A stretch of 64,000 nucleotides of DNA from Sphingobium xenophagum NBRC 107872. GTDB lineage: Bacteria > Pseudomonadota > Alphaproteobacteria > Sphingomonadales > Sphingomonadaceae. Both the position numbers and the translations under genes were made by a program. Under the pieces are notes generated by a model, which saw only the letters and a program-made list of their open reading frames with translations, was not told where the DNA came from and ran no database searches. Below, piece by piece: positions 18,241 to 26,937 of the stretch. Each line of letters opens with the position of its first letter. Within the stretch, counting starts at the first letter, position 1. The stretch lies in NCBI RefSeq assembly GCF_000367345.1, contig NZ_BARE01000006.1:62001-126000 (forward strand), written 5' to 3'.

Positions 18241-20469
18241 TCAGTTCACCTGGCAAGAATATGTGAGGGTGGCCGATTGGCCGGTGTTGAGGGTTCCGAG
18301 GGCAATCCCGGCGCCGGTCAGATCGGTGATCGTGAAGCTGCCACCCGGCACACCACTCCCGGTAATCGTCACCGGGTTTGAGGCGGGGCAGGTCAAGCCG
18401 GCCCCGACCACGTCGGTGACCATGGCACCAGTAACCGGATCGGGCCCTGTGTTGGTCACGACGACAGAGTAAGTCACCGTGTTGCCTGAGGTGACAATGT
18501 TCACGCCATTCGACTTGGTCACCTGCAAATCCGCGGTTCCCTGAACCGTGACCGTGGCTGTGGCGCTATCATTGCTGTCGCCAGTGAAATAATCGATCGC
18601 GCTGGCCGAGTTCGGGATCGAAGTTCCGCCAGCGGTTCCAGCGTTAATCGTCTGCTGGAATGTGAACGTCTGCGTGCCGTTGAACGGTAGCGCCGCTGGG
18701 CAGGTGATTGTACCCGAGCTATAGGTGCAGGCCCCGGCTGGACCCGACGACGTGAAGCTGGTCGGTGCAGAAACGTTCGTTGTCGGTGCCGCATCGGTCA
18801 CGATCAGCGGATTGGCAACGGTCGCGTCTGGACCAAACATGTCGCCTGGGCCGATGTTGGTTACAGCGACATTCCAAGTAATCACCGATCCAGCAGGCAT
18901 GAATGTCGAGGAGCTGGTTTTGGTTACACGCAGATCATACGGTACGACGCTTGTGCCTGCCGAAGCAGAACGATTGGCCGTAACGCCGATGATATCGCCC
19001 GTGCCGCTCGTGGAAGAGCGATCCACGACTGACGCCTGGTTGGTGATGCTCGCGGCCGGGATCGCATTGTCGAACACTTGATCGTAGGTGATTGTCAGGG
19101 TTTCACCTGAATTCAGTCCCCGCGTACTCCCTGACGGAGCACCTGGCGCAGAGGGCGCGCTATAGGCGCGCGAGCAGACGGTGCTGGAAGGCATCGTGCC
19201 GCCAACAGCTACGCCGGTGCAAGTGACCGCGCCGCTTGCCAGATTGGGATCTGTAGACCCCGCTGTTGTCGAAACCGAGACAACTTGGAAAACTGAGCCA
19301 CCGCCACTGGGAAGCGTGTCGGTGAGCGTCACCAGGTCGCCTTTGGTCATGGGGTCGGGACCCTCATTTCGAACGGTGATCGTCCAGCGAACTGATTGGC
19401 CGGCGTTTACCGATGGTGCGGAAGCCGCTTTGGTGACCGCCAGCGTGTAAACGCAGGGAACCCAATCGATCGTGATAAAGCCCGTGGGCCCAACGACGGC
19501 ACCGCCCGCTGGTGATGGACCCGCAGCCCCGCTTACAGTCGTTGGCGCAGGAGCAGTAACTGTTGGTGAGGTGCCACGAACAAAGCTAGAGCCGCCGCCG
19601 CCACCTGCACCGGTTACGGTTGAATTGACGGTCGATGCACCGCCGCCGCCGCCGGTGTACCCACCGCCGCCGCCACCGCCGGTATCGGTCGTTGCATCAA
19701 CACCGCCATTTCCGCCCGTGCCGGTACCGATTCCGCCACCAATGAAGCCGTTGCGAGCCGCGTTTCCTGAATGCACGCCCCCAGAGCCACCAACAGCGGG
19801 CTGACCACCGCCGCCGCCGCCAACAGTGGGAGTGGGTGTGGTACTGTCAAAGCCGACGGTCCCGGTCGTGCCGGAAGCCACCGCGCCAGGTGCAATGCCG
19901 GTAAAACCGCCGCCGCCGCCATTGGCCAAGGTGGTCGCACCATGCGAGGCACCGCCACCGCCGCCACCGCCAGCTTCAACCAGTTTCAATCCTGCAACTG
20001 AAATTGAAGAGCTGCCGCCACCGCCGCCGCCACGGTGAAGAGTACCCGTCGCAGTGCCTCCGCTGCCGCCGTTCGCCGTGCCGGTCCCGTTGTTCGGCGC
20101 GGTCAAAGAGACGTTGCCAACCCGACCGCCGCTTGCCACCGTTCCCGTGACGGCTTGGCCAGGCAATACCGCAAAGCGGGCATTAATTACTGCACCTGCG
20201 CCGCCCAGGCCTCCGTTGGTCGCTGCAACACCCGAAGATGCTCCCGCGCCGCCACGCGTGCTGGTTATTGCAGAGCAGGTTCCGTCTGGAACGGTCGTTG
20301 AAACCGCTCCAGCTGTCGTTTGCGAAAAACTCGCTGCGTTAGCCGCCGGATTGGCAAAGGCCGGCGTACTGGCCAGCGCGGTCGCCAAAGCGAGCACGGC
20401 AACACCACTGCGCTTCAGTGGCGAAGCACGCCAGGCGTTATTGCGTTCAGTGGATTGCATGGAAGGCAT
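18241..20469 (-). CDS. Glycine-rich surface protein with three DUF11-like domains
   Basis: This 742-aa protein is the first gene of the operon. It has a signal peptide (ending AFA), a long glycine-rich region (about residues 65-320, with runs of five to seven Gly and Cys only near its edges), then three DUF11-like domains (about 335-470, 510-625, 635-742), ending YSCQVN. Two starts, ATG 20469 and ATG 20460, lie three codons apart; neither has a strong ribosome binding site. DUF11 domains are extracellular beta-sandwiches. The Gly-rich part is low-complexity and probably flexible. Half-sites of a direct-repeat box lie about 72 bases upstream. The protein may be the main subunit of a surface layer or fibre. 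Confidence 0.75.
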   Translation of the reverse strand: MPSMQSTERNNAWRASPLKRSGVAVLALATALASTPAFANPAANAASFSQTTAGAVSTTVPDGTCSAITSTRGGAGASSGVAATNGGLGGAGAVINARFAVLPGQAVTGTVASGGRVGNVSLTAPNNGTGTANGGSGGTATGTLHRGGGGGGSSSISVAGLKLVEAGGGGGGGASHGATTLANGGGGGFTGIAPGAVASGTTGTVGFDSTTPTPTVGGGGGGQPAVGGSGGVHSGNAARNGFIGGGIGTGTGGNGGVDATTDTGGGGGGGYTGGGGGASTVNSTVTGAGGGGGSSFVRGTSPTVTAPAPTTVSGAAGPSPAGGAVVGPTGFITIDWVPCVYTLAVTKAASAPSVNAGQSVRWTITVRNEGPDPMTKGDLVTLTDTLPSGGGSVFQVVSVSTTAGSTDPNLASGAVTCTGVAVGGTMPSSTVCSRAYSAPSAPGAPSGSTRGLNSGETLTITYDQVFDNAIPAASITNQASVVDRSSTSGTGDIIGVTANRSASAGTSVVPYDLRVTKTSSSTFMPAGSVITWNVAVTNIGPGDMFGPDATVANPLIVTDAAPTTNVSAPTSFTSSGPAGACTYSSGTITCPAALPFNGTQTFTFQQTINAGTAGGTSIPNSASAIDYFTGDSNDSATATVTVQGTADLQVTKSNGVNIVTSGNTVTYSVVVTNTGPDPVTGAMVTDVVGAGLTCPASNPVTITGSGVPGGSFTITDLTGAGIALGTLNTGQSATLTYSCQVN

Positions 20470-20540
20470 TTGATGGACCCGTTGCTGTTTTCAACGAGGT
20501 CCACATGCCAGCAAGATGGTAAACAAACACTTTTGCAAAC

Positions 20541-20557
20541 GTAAAACGTTGTAAGGA
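20541..20557 (+). promoter_or_regulatory. Direct-repeat box near the surface-operon start
   Basis: GTAAAAC-gtt-GTAAGGA has two half-sites 10 bases apart and lies about 72 bases before the ATG of the 742-aa protein. Further half-sites at 20519 and 20535 extend it to an array. Confidence 0.45.
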
Positions 20558-20674
20558 ATTTCGACATTTGCGGTCGTGCAACGCGCCACCAGCGACTCGC
20601 CTGAATCCGAAAGCCACGGATTTCCGACTCGGAACTAGCTCGGAGAGCTTTGGCTCCGATAAAGTGGCAGCTAT

Positions 20675-20691
20675 GTAAAATTCAGTAATTT
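20675..20691 (+). promoter_or_regulatory. Direct-repeat box, middle of the divergent region
   Basis: GTAAAAT-tca-GTAATTT has the same 10-bp spacing as the other boxes and lies roughly 206 bases from the surface operon start. Confidence 0.45.
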
Positions 20692-20936
20692 GTGCTGAAA
20701 TCCTGCTCCCTGCTGTCACGAGGAAACCATGGAAGGCTAGTTGTTCGCAAACTTACCGCGTGGCGGAGGGCAAATTGAGCTTCAACGACGAATGGACAGT
20801 TTTCATGTCCCGCCAACAAGCCGACATTGGCCCTTCACCTTGCCCGCCATATCACTCTCCGGCACTAAGACCGATCTGCAGCTTTCCAAGCGACGGTGAA
20901 AGTGCGTGGAATTACAAGCCCTTTCCCAAAAGTCCT

Positions 20937-20953
20937 GTAAATTGTTGTAAATT
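20937..20953 (+). promoter_or_regulatory. Perfect direct-repeat box before the response regulator
   Basis: GTAAATT-gtt-GTAAATT has two identical 7-base half-sites with a 10-bp period, 80 bases before the response-regulator ATG. Tandem sites of this spacing are typical for OmpR-family regulators, so autoregulation is likely by inference. Confidence 0.55.
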
Positions 20954-21032
20954 TTCCTTTGGAATGAGGCCCAAGTCAACATTCTTGCGTAAGAGACCAA
21001 AATGAAGCTTGGATTTGAATGTGGAAACTTGA

Positions 21033-21725
21033 ATGCGGATCGCGATTGCAGACGATGACAAGGAGGCGCTGGACTACGCGATGGGCGTGCTTGAGCGAGC
21101 CGGGCACACCTGCATGTGCTTCGCCAGAGGTCACGGGGTTGTCGCTGCGTTGAAGAACGAAACCTTCGATCTGCTGCTGCTCGATTGGAATATGCCGGGG
21201 TTTTCAGCACTCGACGTAATCGCCTGGGCCAGACAAAACCTCCGCCAAGTCCCGCGGATCATTGTGCTCACCTCTCGAAATGACGAGCAGGACATAGTTC
21301 ACGCGCTCGATGCGGGTGCCGACGATTTTATCTCAAAACCAGGGAGTGAGGAAGTGATCCGTGCCCGGGTCGCCGCAGCCCTGCGAAGGGGCCAGGACGA
21401 TCAGCGCGGATCAAGGCTGGAACAACATAGCCGCTACTCGTTTGACCGGCTGGATCAGACCGTGGGCTTTGATGACAAGGTAGTGCGCTTGACGGCAAAG
21501 GAGTTTGAACTTGCGCTGCTGTTCTTCGAGAACTTGCAGCGCCCCTTGTCGCGCGGATACATCCTTGAAAAAATCTGGAACAATGCGGTCGATCTCTCGA
21601 CGCGAACGCTCGACATGCATGTTTCCAAGGTACGCACCAAGCTCGACTTGCGGCCGGAAAACGGCCATCGTCTCCAAACGATCTTTGGATACGGTTATAG
21701 GTTGGATACCTACGCGAACGAATGA
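21033..21725 (+). CDS. OmpR-family response regulator
   Basis: This 230-aa protein has a receiver domain (1-120) with the acidic pocket DDD at 7-9, phospho-acceptor Asp51 in LLLDWNMPG, Thr80 and Lys102 (SKPG), and a C-terminal winged-helix DNA-binding domain (about 130-228) with the KEFELALLFFENLQRPLSR and TLDMHVSKVRTKL motifs. All switch residues are intact. It should be phosphorylated by the CHASE2 kinase encoded two genes downstream. Its stop overlaps the next start (ATGA). The direct-repeat boxes around it are plausible targets. It is transcribed away from the surface operon, which makes that operon the obvious regulated gene set. Confidence 0.92.
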   Translation: MRIAIADDDKEALDYAMGVLERAGHTCMCFARGHGVVAALKNETFDLLLLDWNMPGFSALDVIAWARQNLRQVPRIIVLTSRNDEQDIVHALDAGADDFISKPGSEEVIRARVAAALRRGQDDQRGSRLEQHSRYSFDRLDQTVGFDDKVVRLTAKEFELALLFFENLQRPLSRGYILEKIWNNAVDLSTRTLDMHVSKVRTKLDLRPENGHRLQTIFGYGYRLDTYANE

Positions 21726-23035
21726 CCAAGCGACTTAGCCTCGCACTCCTGCTGTTGGCCGTACCTTTGGTGTCGGTTACTCCACTGTGGGCGCAGGAAC
21801 TGTCTCGCGACAAAGACGAAATCATCTACACAATCCGCGAAGGCGATACCTTGATCGGTCTTGGCCAACGGTATTTTGTCTCTCCTACCGCCTATCTGCA
21901 GGTCGAGCGGGCCAACGGACTGACAGATTCCAATCGTCTGAGGGTCGGCGCGAAGATCGTCATCCCGACAAGCGTGCTCAAATTTTCGCGATTGTCAGCT
22001 ACGGTCATATCGTTGCGTGGGTCCGCCCATGTGACGCGAGCTGGGCGTTCAATGCCATTGGAACTGGGCGGGCGGGTTACCGAGGGCGATGTCGTCGAAA
22101 CCGGAGTTGACGGCTATCTGACACTGCAGCTGGACGGGGGTTCGCGAATTGCCTTGCCCTCGAACGCGCGGGTTCGAGTGATCAGGTTGCGCACTTATCT
22201 TCTGACACGAGGCACCGATACCGATTTCGCGATCGAGCGAGGGCGGACCGAAACTACGGTTGTACCGCTGCGCGACAATCGCAGTCGGTTCAGAATGCGA
22301 ACACCGGTTGCCATCTCGGCCGTCCGCGGCACGGTTTTCAGGATCGGCTATGACGGCCCCGATGCATCGCTGACCGAAGTCGTCGAAGGCAATGTGGTGG
22401 TCAACGTCGATGGCCGAACAGCTAGCACTGCGCTGCCCGGCGGGTTCGGTGCAGCCGCAAGTTCCAGCGGACGGGTCAACAAGGAAGAACTTTTGCCGCC
22501 GCCTGCCTTTGCCCGACCTGGGGAAGTTCAGTCGCGCAGCACGGTCGGGTTTGCTCTGATTCCGTCTCAAGGCGCGGTTGGATACCATATCGAAATTGCC
22601 AAGGATTCAGCTTTCGTTGAAATCGTGAAAGGAGCACGCTCGCCTACACCAACAGTAGACCTGGGCTCCCTGCCCGACGGCGCGTACTGGGTCCGGGCCA
22701 TGGCAATCGCGCCGAGCGGGCTCGAAGGGTTGCCTCAGAAGCAGCAATTTACGCGAAAACTTCAGGCCTTGCGCTCAAGTCCCTCTAATGGGGTCGACGG
22801 ATCGGTCCGGTTCCAGTGGGACTTTGGCGACGGCGCACTCGTTCGTTTTCAATTGTTCGATGGCAGCGGGTCTCAAGTTCCATTGATTGACGAGCCGAGC
22901 CTATCGGTGAATGAGCTTTCGGTGAGCGGACTTGCACGCGGGATTTATACGTGGCGCATCGGCCAGGTGCGCGACGAACAAGGGCGTTACATTGAGGTCT
23001 GGACTCCGCTTGAGCCACTCGTCGTTGACAAGTGA
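21722..23035 (+). CDS. Exported LysM-FecR domain protein
   Basis: This 437-aa protein has a signal peptide (ending LWAQ), a LysM domain (about residues 35-82: YTIREGDTLIGLGQRYF to LRVGAKIVIP), a FecR domain (about 95-230: ISLRGSAHVTRAGRSMPLELGGRVTEGD to ISAVRGTVFRI) and a C-terminal fibronectin/Ig-like region. FecR-LysM proteins are usually periplasmic and are commonly encoded next to CHASE2-domain sensors, so it probably presents a cell-wall or surface-stress signal to the kinase that follows. The start overlaps the regulator stop (ATGA), indicating coupled translation. It has no lipobox. Confidence 0.85.
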   Translation: MTKRLSLALLLLAVPLVSVTPLWAQELSRDKDEIIYTIREGDTLIGLGQRYFVSPTAYLQVERANGLTDSNRLRVGAKIVIPTSVLKFSRLSATVISLRGSAHVTRAGRSMPLELGGRVTEGDVVETGVDGYLTLQLDGGSRIALPSNARVRVIRLRTYLLTRGTDTDFAIERGRTETTVVPLRDNRSRFRMRTPVAISAVRGTVFRIGYDGPDASLTEVVEGNVVVNVDGRTASTALPGGFGAAASSSGRVNKEELLPPPAFARPGEVQSRSTVGFALIPSQGAVGYHIEIAKDSAFVEIVKGARSPTPTVDLGSLPDGAYWVRAMAIAPSGLEGLPQKQQFTRKLQALRSSPSNGVDGSVRFQWDFGDGALVRFQLFDGSGSQVPLIDEPSLSVNELSVSGLARGIYTWRIGQVRDEQGRYIEVWTPLEPLVVDK

Positions 23036-25250
23036 GAAGGCACCATGGCGGAATCGGCTGGTTTTGGAATGGATCACCGTTTTACTGCTGGGCTTGGCAG
23101 TCACCGTCTTCGCAGCTCAGTCACGTGCAGGCCAAGAAGTAAGTGCTTGGCTGTTCGACCGCGCGGCGATTTTGTTTGCGCCAGAGCCCGATGCTCGAAT
23201 TCTCATTGTTCAGATCGATGAGGCCAGTCTGGCGGAATTCGGCCGCTGGCCGTGGCCGCGATCGGTGCATGCACGCTTGATCGATCGACTGACCGAAGGC
23301 AACGTCGCCCAGATTGGTTACGACGTGCTGTTCGTCGAACCGTCTACGCCAGAAGACGATGCTGAGTTAGCAGATGCGCTGGGCCGCTCAAAAAAAGTCG
23401 TCCTGCCGACATATATAACGACTTCCGAGATGAATGGCGGCCCTCTTGACGTCCAGCTGCCACTCCCAAATTTGCGAAATGCCGCGCAAAAGGCAGGGCA
23501 TGTCAACGTCGTGTTCGATGCGGATGGTCAGGTCCGGCACGCCGATCTCAGCATCGAGGACGGCGCACAAGCCCATCCGCACATGATGAAAGTGGTCGCC
23601 GAGAATGCCGGCGTCGCTGTGCCCGACTTTGGGCAAAAGATGATTATCCCGTTCAATCCGGCCGGCTCGTTCTCGGCTGTGTCCGCTGTGAGCATCGTTC
23701 GAGGTGAAGTGCCACAAGGCCTGCTCAAAGGCCGAATTGTGCTGGTTGGTGCAACCGCCCAAGGCAATGGCGACATTCTGTCAGTTCCTGGCCCCGCGGG
23801 AAGTGTGATGTCAGGCGTTGAAGTGCAGGCAAACATGCTGAGCGCGATGCTACAAGGCGTGTGGCTGCGCGACGCCGCGCCAATGACCGCCATTTTGTTC
23901 GCGTCATTCACACTGTTGCTGCTGATGGCAGCCTATTGGTGGCTTCCGCCAGATCGGGCATTGCTGCTCTCGGCGCTTGCGGCGCTGCTTGGGTCAGCGG
24001 TATCCGTTGGCGCGCTGGCTTGGCTGAAAATCTGGCTAACGCCGGCCCCGCTGCTCGCCGGGTTGATGCTCGCCTATCCTATGTGGAGTTGGCGCAGACT
24101 GAGCGCGCTTGACCGGTTCGTTCAAAAGCAAGTGGTGACGCTAGGCGATGATCTCGATGCGGCAAGGTCGGATAGCCGTGGCCGATTTGGACTCGATACG
24201 ATTGCGACTGCCAGCGCGAGACTTCGTGACCTCATCGGAGAACTCGGCGAGCGGCGGCGCTTCGTTCAGGATGTGATCGAGAGCGCCCCCGATGCAATGT
24301 GCGTCGTGGACAGCGAAGGCAGAGTGGTTCTGGCGAACAGTCGTGCAAAAGGTATCTTCGGGCCGGAAGTCGAGGGCCGAAGTGTCGAAGGTTGCATGGT
24401 TGAGGTCGCGAAAGGTAGGCACGTAGAGGCAGACGAGATCGAACTGACCGATGGCCGGACGATGCTTGTTCGCGAAGTTAGCCTGGGTTCATCTGCTGCT
24501 GGTCAAAGCACGGTCTTGAGAATGGCCGATATAAGCGAGCGCCGCGCAAACGAACGCGAGCGCAACGAGTTTCTTGAGTTTCTTTCGCACGACATGCGCG
24601 CGCCGCTTGCGCGCATCCTGGGCGTTCTCGAAATTGCGCGCAAGAATCCGGCGAAAGACATGCCGTTCGATCGGATTGCCGATCACGCCAAGACATCACT
24701 CAAGCTCGCAGACGATTTCGTGCAGCTTGCCAGACTTTCGGCGCTTACGCCGGAGCAGTCATTGATCGACCTTCGTGCCATCACCGATGAAGCTGTCGAT
24801 CGGGTCTATGATGTCTCGAAAAGCAAACAGGTCCGCGTTTCGGTCGAAGGTCTGGATGAGCCTCCGCTAATTGCGGGGGACTCGTCCCTGCTGATGCGGG
24901 CGATCGCCAATCTGCTGGACAACGCGATCAGGTACAGCCCGAAGTCTGGAGTGGTCCGTTGTTCGATCCGGCTGAAAGAGCGGTCGGAAGCCGCCACCTG
25001 CGACTATCTAGAATGCACGGTAGCCGATCATGGTCCAGGCATCCCGCCCGAGCGGTTGGCGGCGCTCTTCCAGCGGTTCGGACCGAACGATCCATCCAAA
25101 GAGTTGAGTGCCGGACTTGGCTTGGCCTTCGTCAAGCGAGCGGTCGATCTGATGGGGGGGGCGATCACCTTAGAATCGGCAACCGGCGGGACGACTTTTG
25201 TGATCGCATTTCCTGTGGTGGTCGGTCCTGAATCAATCGACCCGGCGTAA
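23025..25250 (+). CDS. CHASE2-PAS histidine kinase
   Basis: This kinase of about 741 aa has an N-terminal membrane helix (RLVLEWITVLLLGLAVTVF), a periplasmic CHASE2 domain (about 35-290, with DARILIVQIDEASLAEFGRWPWPR), three membrane helices, a PAS domain (DVIESAPDAMCVVDSEGRVVLAN), a HisKA H-box (LSHDMRAPLARIL) and an HATPase domain with N-box ANLLDNAIRYSP, G1 DHGPGIPPE and G2 AGLGLAF. All catalytic motifs are present. The start is unclear: no ATG or GTG lies near the helix. I use the TTG at 23025; TTG 22992, with AAGGG upstream, is an alternative, and an ATG at 22932 would overlap the previous gene by about 100 bases. The 3' end overlaps the opposing lipoprotein gene by 18 bases. Confidence 0.85.
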   Translation: MTSEKAPWRNRLVLEWITVLLLGLAVTVFAAQSRAGQEVSAWLFDRAAILFAPEPDARILIVQIDEASLAEFGRWPWPRSVHARLIDRLTEGNVAQIGYDVLFVEPSTPEDDAELADALGRSKKVVLPTYITTSEMNGGPLDVQLPLPNLRNAAQKAGHVNVVFDADGQVRHADLSIEDGAQAHPHMMKVVAENAGVAVPDFGQKMIIPFNPAGSFSAVSAVSIVRGEVPQGLLKGRIVLVGATAQGNGDILSVPGPAGSVMSGVEVQANMLSAMLQGVWLRDAAPMTAILFASFTLLLLMAAYWWLPPDRALLLSALAALLGSAVSVGALAWLKIWLTPAPLLAGLMLAYPMWSWRRLSALDRFVQKQVVTLGDDLDAARSDSRGRFGLDTIATASARLRDLIGELGERRRFVQDVIESAPDAMCVVDSEGRVVLANSRAKGIFGPEVEGRSVEGCMVEVAKGRHVEADEIELTDGRTMLVREVSLGSSAAGQSTVLRMADISERRANERERNEFLEFLSHDMRAPLARILGVLEIARKNPAKDMPFDRIADHAKTSLKLADDFVQLARLSALTPEQSLIDLRAITDEAVDRVYDVSKSKQVRVSVEGLDEPPLIAGDSSLLMRAIANLLDNAIRYSPKSGVVRCSIRLKERSEAATCDYLECTVADHGPGIPPERLAALFQRFGPNDPSKELSAGLGLAFVKRAVDLMGGAITLESATGGTTFVIAFPVVVGPESIDPA

Positions 25251-25745
25251 CGACTTCATCGCTGCGGCTGCAAGGATATGCAGATCGTTTGAGCTAGGCT
25301 CGCTACATCCTACAACTTCGGCAACTCCGCGATAAATAAGCTTGGCTTGTTCGAGTTCGACGATGGAAATTGTCAGCCGGGTGATGCGATTGACACACAG
25401 TGCTAGCGGCCGGGATCTGCCTCGTCCTTCCGCGGTTCCCGAACCAGCAGGACCTTGTCCGGCACTGAATGCGACATCGGTACCACGACGCGCGATGCTT
25501 ACTTCAAGGGCAAGATTCGCGCTTGAATCGATACGGTAACCCTGAACCGTCAATAGCTGGCGAACTGCATCGGTTGCACCGCGCGACAAGGGTGTCGTCA
25601 CGCCGTCGTAAATCAGTCGGAACGGTCGCTGCGGTGACACATTACCAGTCGATGAAGTGACAGGCGCAGGAATGATTGCACAGCCCGCGACGCAGCAAGC
25701 GAAAGCTGCAAGGATTGCAAATCTGGAGGCGGTAGCGAGGCCCAT
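25233..25745 (-). CDS. Outer-membrane lipoprotein of unknown function
   Basis: This 170-aa protein has a signal sequence ending in a lipobox (CVAGC), so it should be a lipoprotein. The rest resembles small DUF4136-like periplasmic domains (RPFRLIYDGVTTPLSRGATDAVRQLLTVQGYRID), a fold often found in surface-structure assembly lipoproteins, but the match is weak. It is convergent with the kinase gene and overlaps its last 18 bases. Its position next to the signalling genes suggests it belongs to the same cluster. A direct-repeat box at 25921-25937 lies upstream, between it and the diguanylate cyclase gene. Confidence 0.65.
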   Translation of the reverse strand: MGLATASRFAILAAFACCVAGCAIIPAPVTSSTGNVSPQRPFRLIYDGVTTPLSRGATDAVRQLLTVQGYRIDSSANLALEVSIARRGTDVAFSAGQGPAGSGTAEGRGRSRPLALCVNRITRLTISIVELEQAKLIYRGVAEVVGCSEPSSNDLHILAAAAMKSLRRVD

Positions 25746-25920
25746 AATTTATCGTCTTTTTTGTGGCTTCCTAAGGTTAGCGGAAATCCTAGATTCTCGC
25801 AATCGGTACGGCCGGCGAGCCAGCGCCGCCCAATTGCGTCAATTAAGCTCAAGGCTCGGACCGATGATCTCAGGTGACTGTCGTCTCGAGGCTCCGACTG
25901 CTTTGTGATCTGGATCCGGA

Positions 25921-25937
25921 GGAATACAATTTTTTAC
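25921..25937 (-). promoter_or_regulatory. Direct-repeat box between the lipoprotein and diguanylate cyclase genes
   Basis: On the - strand GTAAAAA-att-GTATTCC has the shared 10-bp period. It lies in the divergent region, 176 bases from the lipoprotein start and 117 from the cyclase start. The second half-site is degenerate. Confidence 0.35.
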
Positions 25938-26053
25938 GACTTGTTCGTTATAAGAACCCGAATTTGACAAGTGTTCCAAGCGATTAACTACGAACATTAG
26001 CGCAATTCACCATGGCCTCGTGCGAAAAACGACGCTGAAAGGTGAAAGCCGTC

Positions 26054-26818
26054 ATGCACGTAACGACCCCTCCTGATCCTACCCGGTGGCGCACCGGAAC
26101 GCACCTAATGCTGGTGCGGACCGCGACCTGTGTCGTCGCAGGAATCGTGGGTTCGAGCATCTTTTCGGCGGTTGCAAATGGCGAACTCGATGTCAACGTA
26201 ATGGTCCGGCAGTCGTTAGCTGTTGTCATGCTCCTCACGGTTTCTGTCTGGCTTGCGCGACGCGAAGACGAGCAAAACGGTGATCGTGCTTCGCGCCTTC
26301 TCGCATTCATCAGCTTTGATGCCTTGACCGGAATTCTCAATCGTTCGTTCTTCGTAGATCGAATTCGAGCTGAGGATAAAGATGGTGCACTATTGATCGT
26401 CGACGCGGATCGCTTCAAATCCATCAATGACAGCTTCGGACATTATTCCGGCGACATTGCTCTGGTCCAAATCGCCAATGCAATTGATGTCTCTACCCCA
26501 CAACCGGGGTTTGTTGGTCGCCTGGGCGGCGAAGAGTTCGGCGTTTTCATCCCCGGAGCCGATTTACGCCAGGCCCGTCATATCGCCGAGGATGTCCGCA
26601 AGGCGGTCGAGGCTCTCGACTTCTCCGTTGCCGACACGTCAGTCCCGCTCAGCGTAAGCATCGGTGTGAGCCTACACAGTGCAACCAACCCTGTTCGCGT
26701 AGCATTTACTCATGCGGATGAGAACCTTTATGCAGCTAAGCGCGGCGGGCGAAACCGTGTGGCGACTGCGCCTAGCCCAGTACACGATTTGCAAAGGCAG
26801 ATCGGCATCGCAGTTTGA
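26054..26818 (+). CDS. Membrane-bound diguanylate cyclase (GGDEF)
   Basis: This 254-aa protein has two predicted membrane helices (TATCVVAGIVGSSIFSAV and QSLAVVMLLTVSVWLA) followed directly by a GGDEF domain with the nucleotide and metal motif DADRFKSINDSFGH and an active-site GGEEF (RLGGEEFGVF). It should make c-di-GMP from two GTP. The usual inhibitory RxxD site just before GGEEF is absent, so product inhibition may be weak. ATG 26054 is preferred because AAAGGTG lies about 10 bases upstream; GTG 26042 is possible. c-di-GMP commonly controls adhesins and surface matrices, which fits the neighbourhood. Confidence 0.88.
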   Translation: MHVTTPPDPTRWRTGTHLMLVRTATCVVAGIVGSSIFSAVANGELDVNVMVRQSLAVVMLLTVSVWLARREDEQNGDRASRLLAFISFDALTGILNRSFFVDRIRAEDKDGALLIVDADRFKSINDSFGHYSGDIALVQIANAIDVSTPQPGFVGRLGGEEFGVFIPGADLRQARHIAEDVRKAVEALDFSVADTSVPLSVSIGVSLHSATNPVRVAFTHADENLYAAKRGGRNRVATAPSPVHDLQRQIGIAV

Positions 26819-26831
26819 TGGCGCCGTTTCT

Positions 26832-26868
26832 GTAAACAATCGTATCTATTTGTAAATTATTGCAAAAC
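26832..26868 (+). promoter_or_regulatory. Array of four half-sites at 10-bp period before the SH3 gene
   Basis: GTAAACA (26832), GTATCTA (26842), GTAAATT (26852) and GCAAAAC (26862) lie exactly 10 bases apart, so all face the same side of the helix. The last lies 70 bases before the ATG of the SH3 protein. A TAGACT at 26895 could be a -10 element. Confidence 0.5.
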
Positions 26869-26937
26869 CTTGCTTTGTGAATCATTGGTTCATGTAGACT
26901 CTCCCAAAACCGTGAATTCGAGATTGGGAGATCCGTG

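Larger units (their letters stand above)
20470..21032. promoter_or_regulatory. Divergent regulatory region between the surface operon and the two-component genes
   Basis: This 563-base region holds no gene. It contains three direct-repeat boxes with a 10-bp period (20541-20557, 20675-20691, 20937-20953), plus extra GTAAAC and GCAAAC half-sites at 20519 and 20535. It must contain the leftward promoter of the five-gene operon and the rightward promoter of the response-regulator operon. Confidence 0.6.

Noticed and set aside
8907-20469. Long + strand open frames opposite the surface operon
   Set aside because: The Gly/Ala/Thr-rich repetitive codons of the real genes leave antisense frames open; none has its own start signals.
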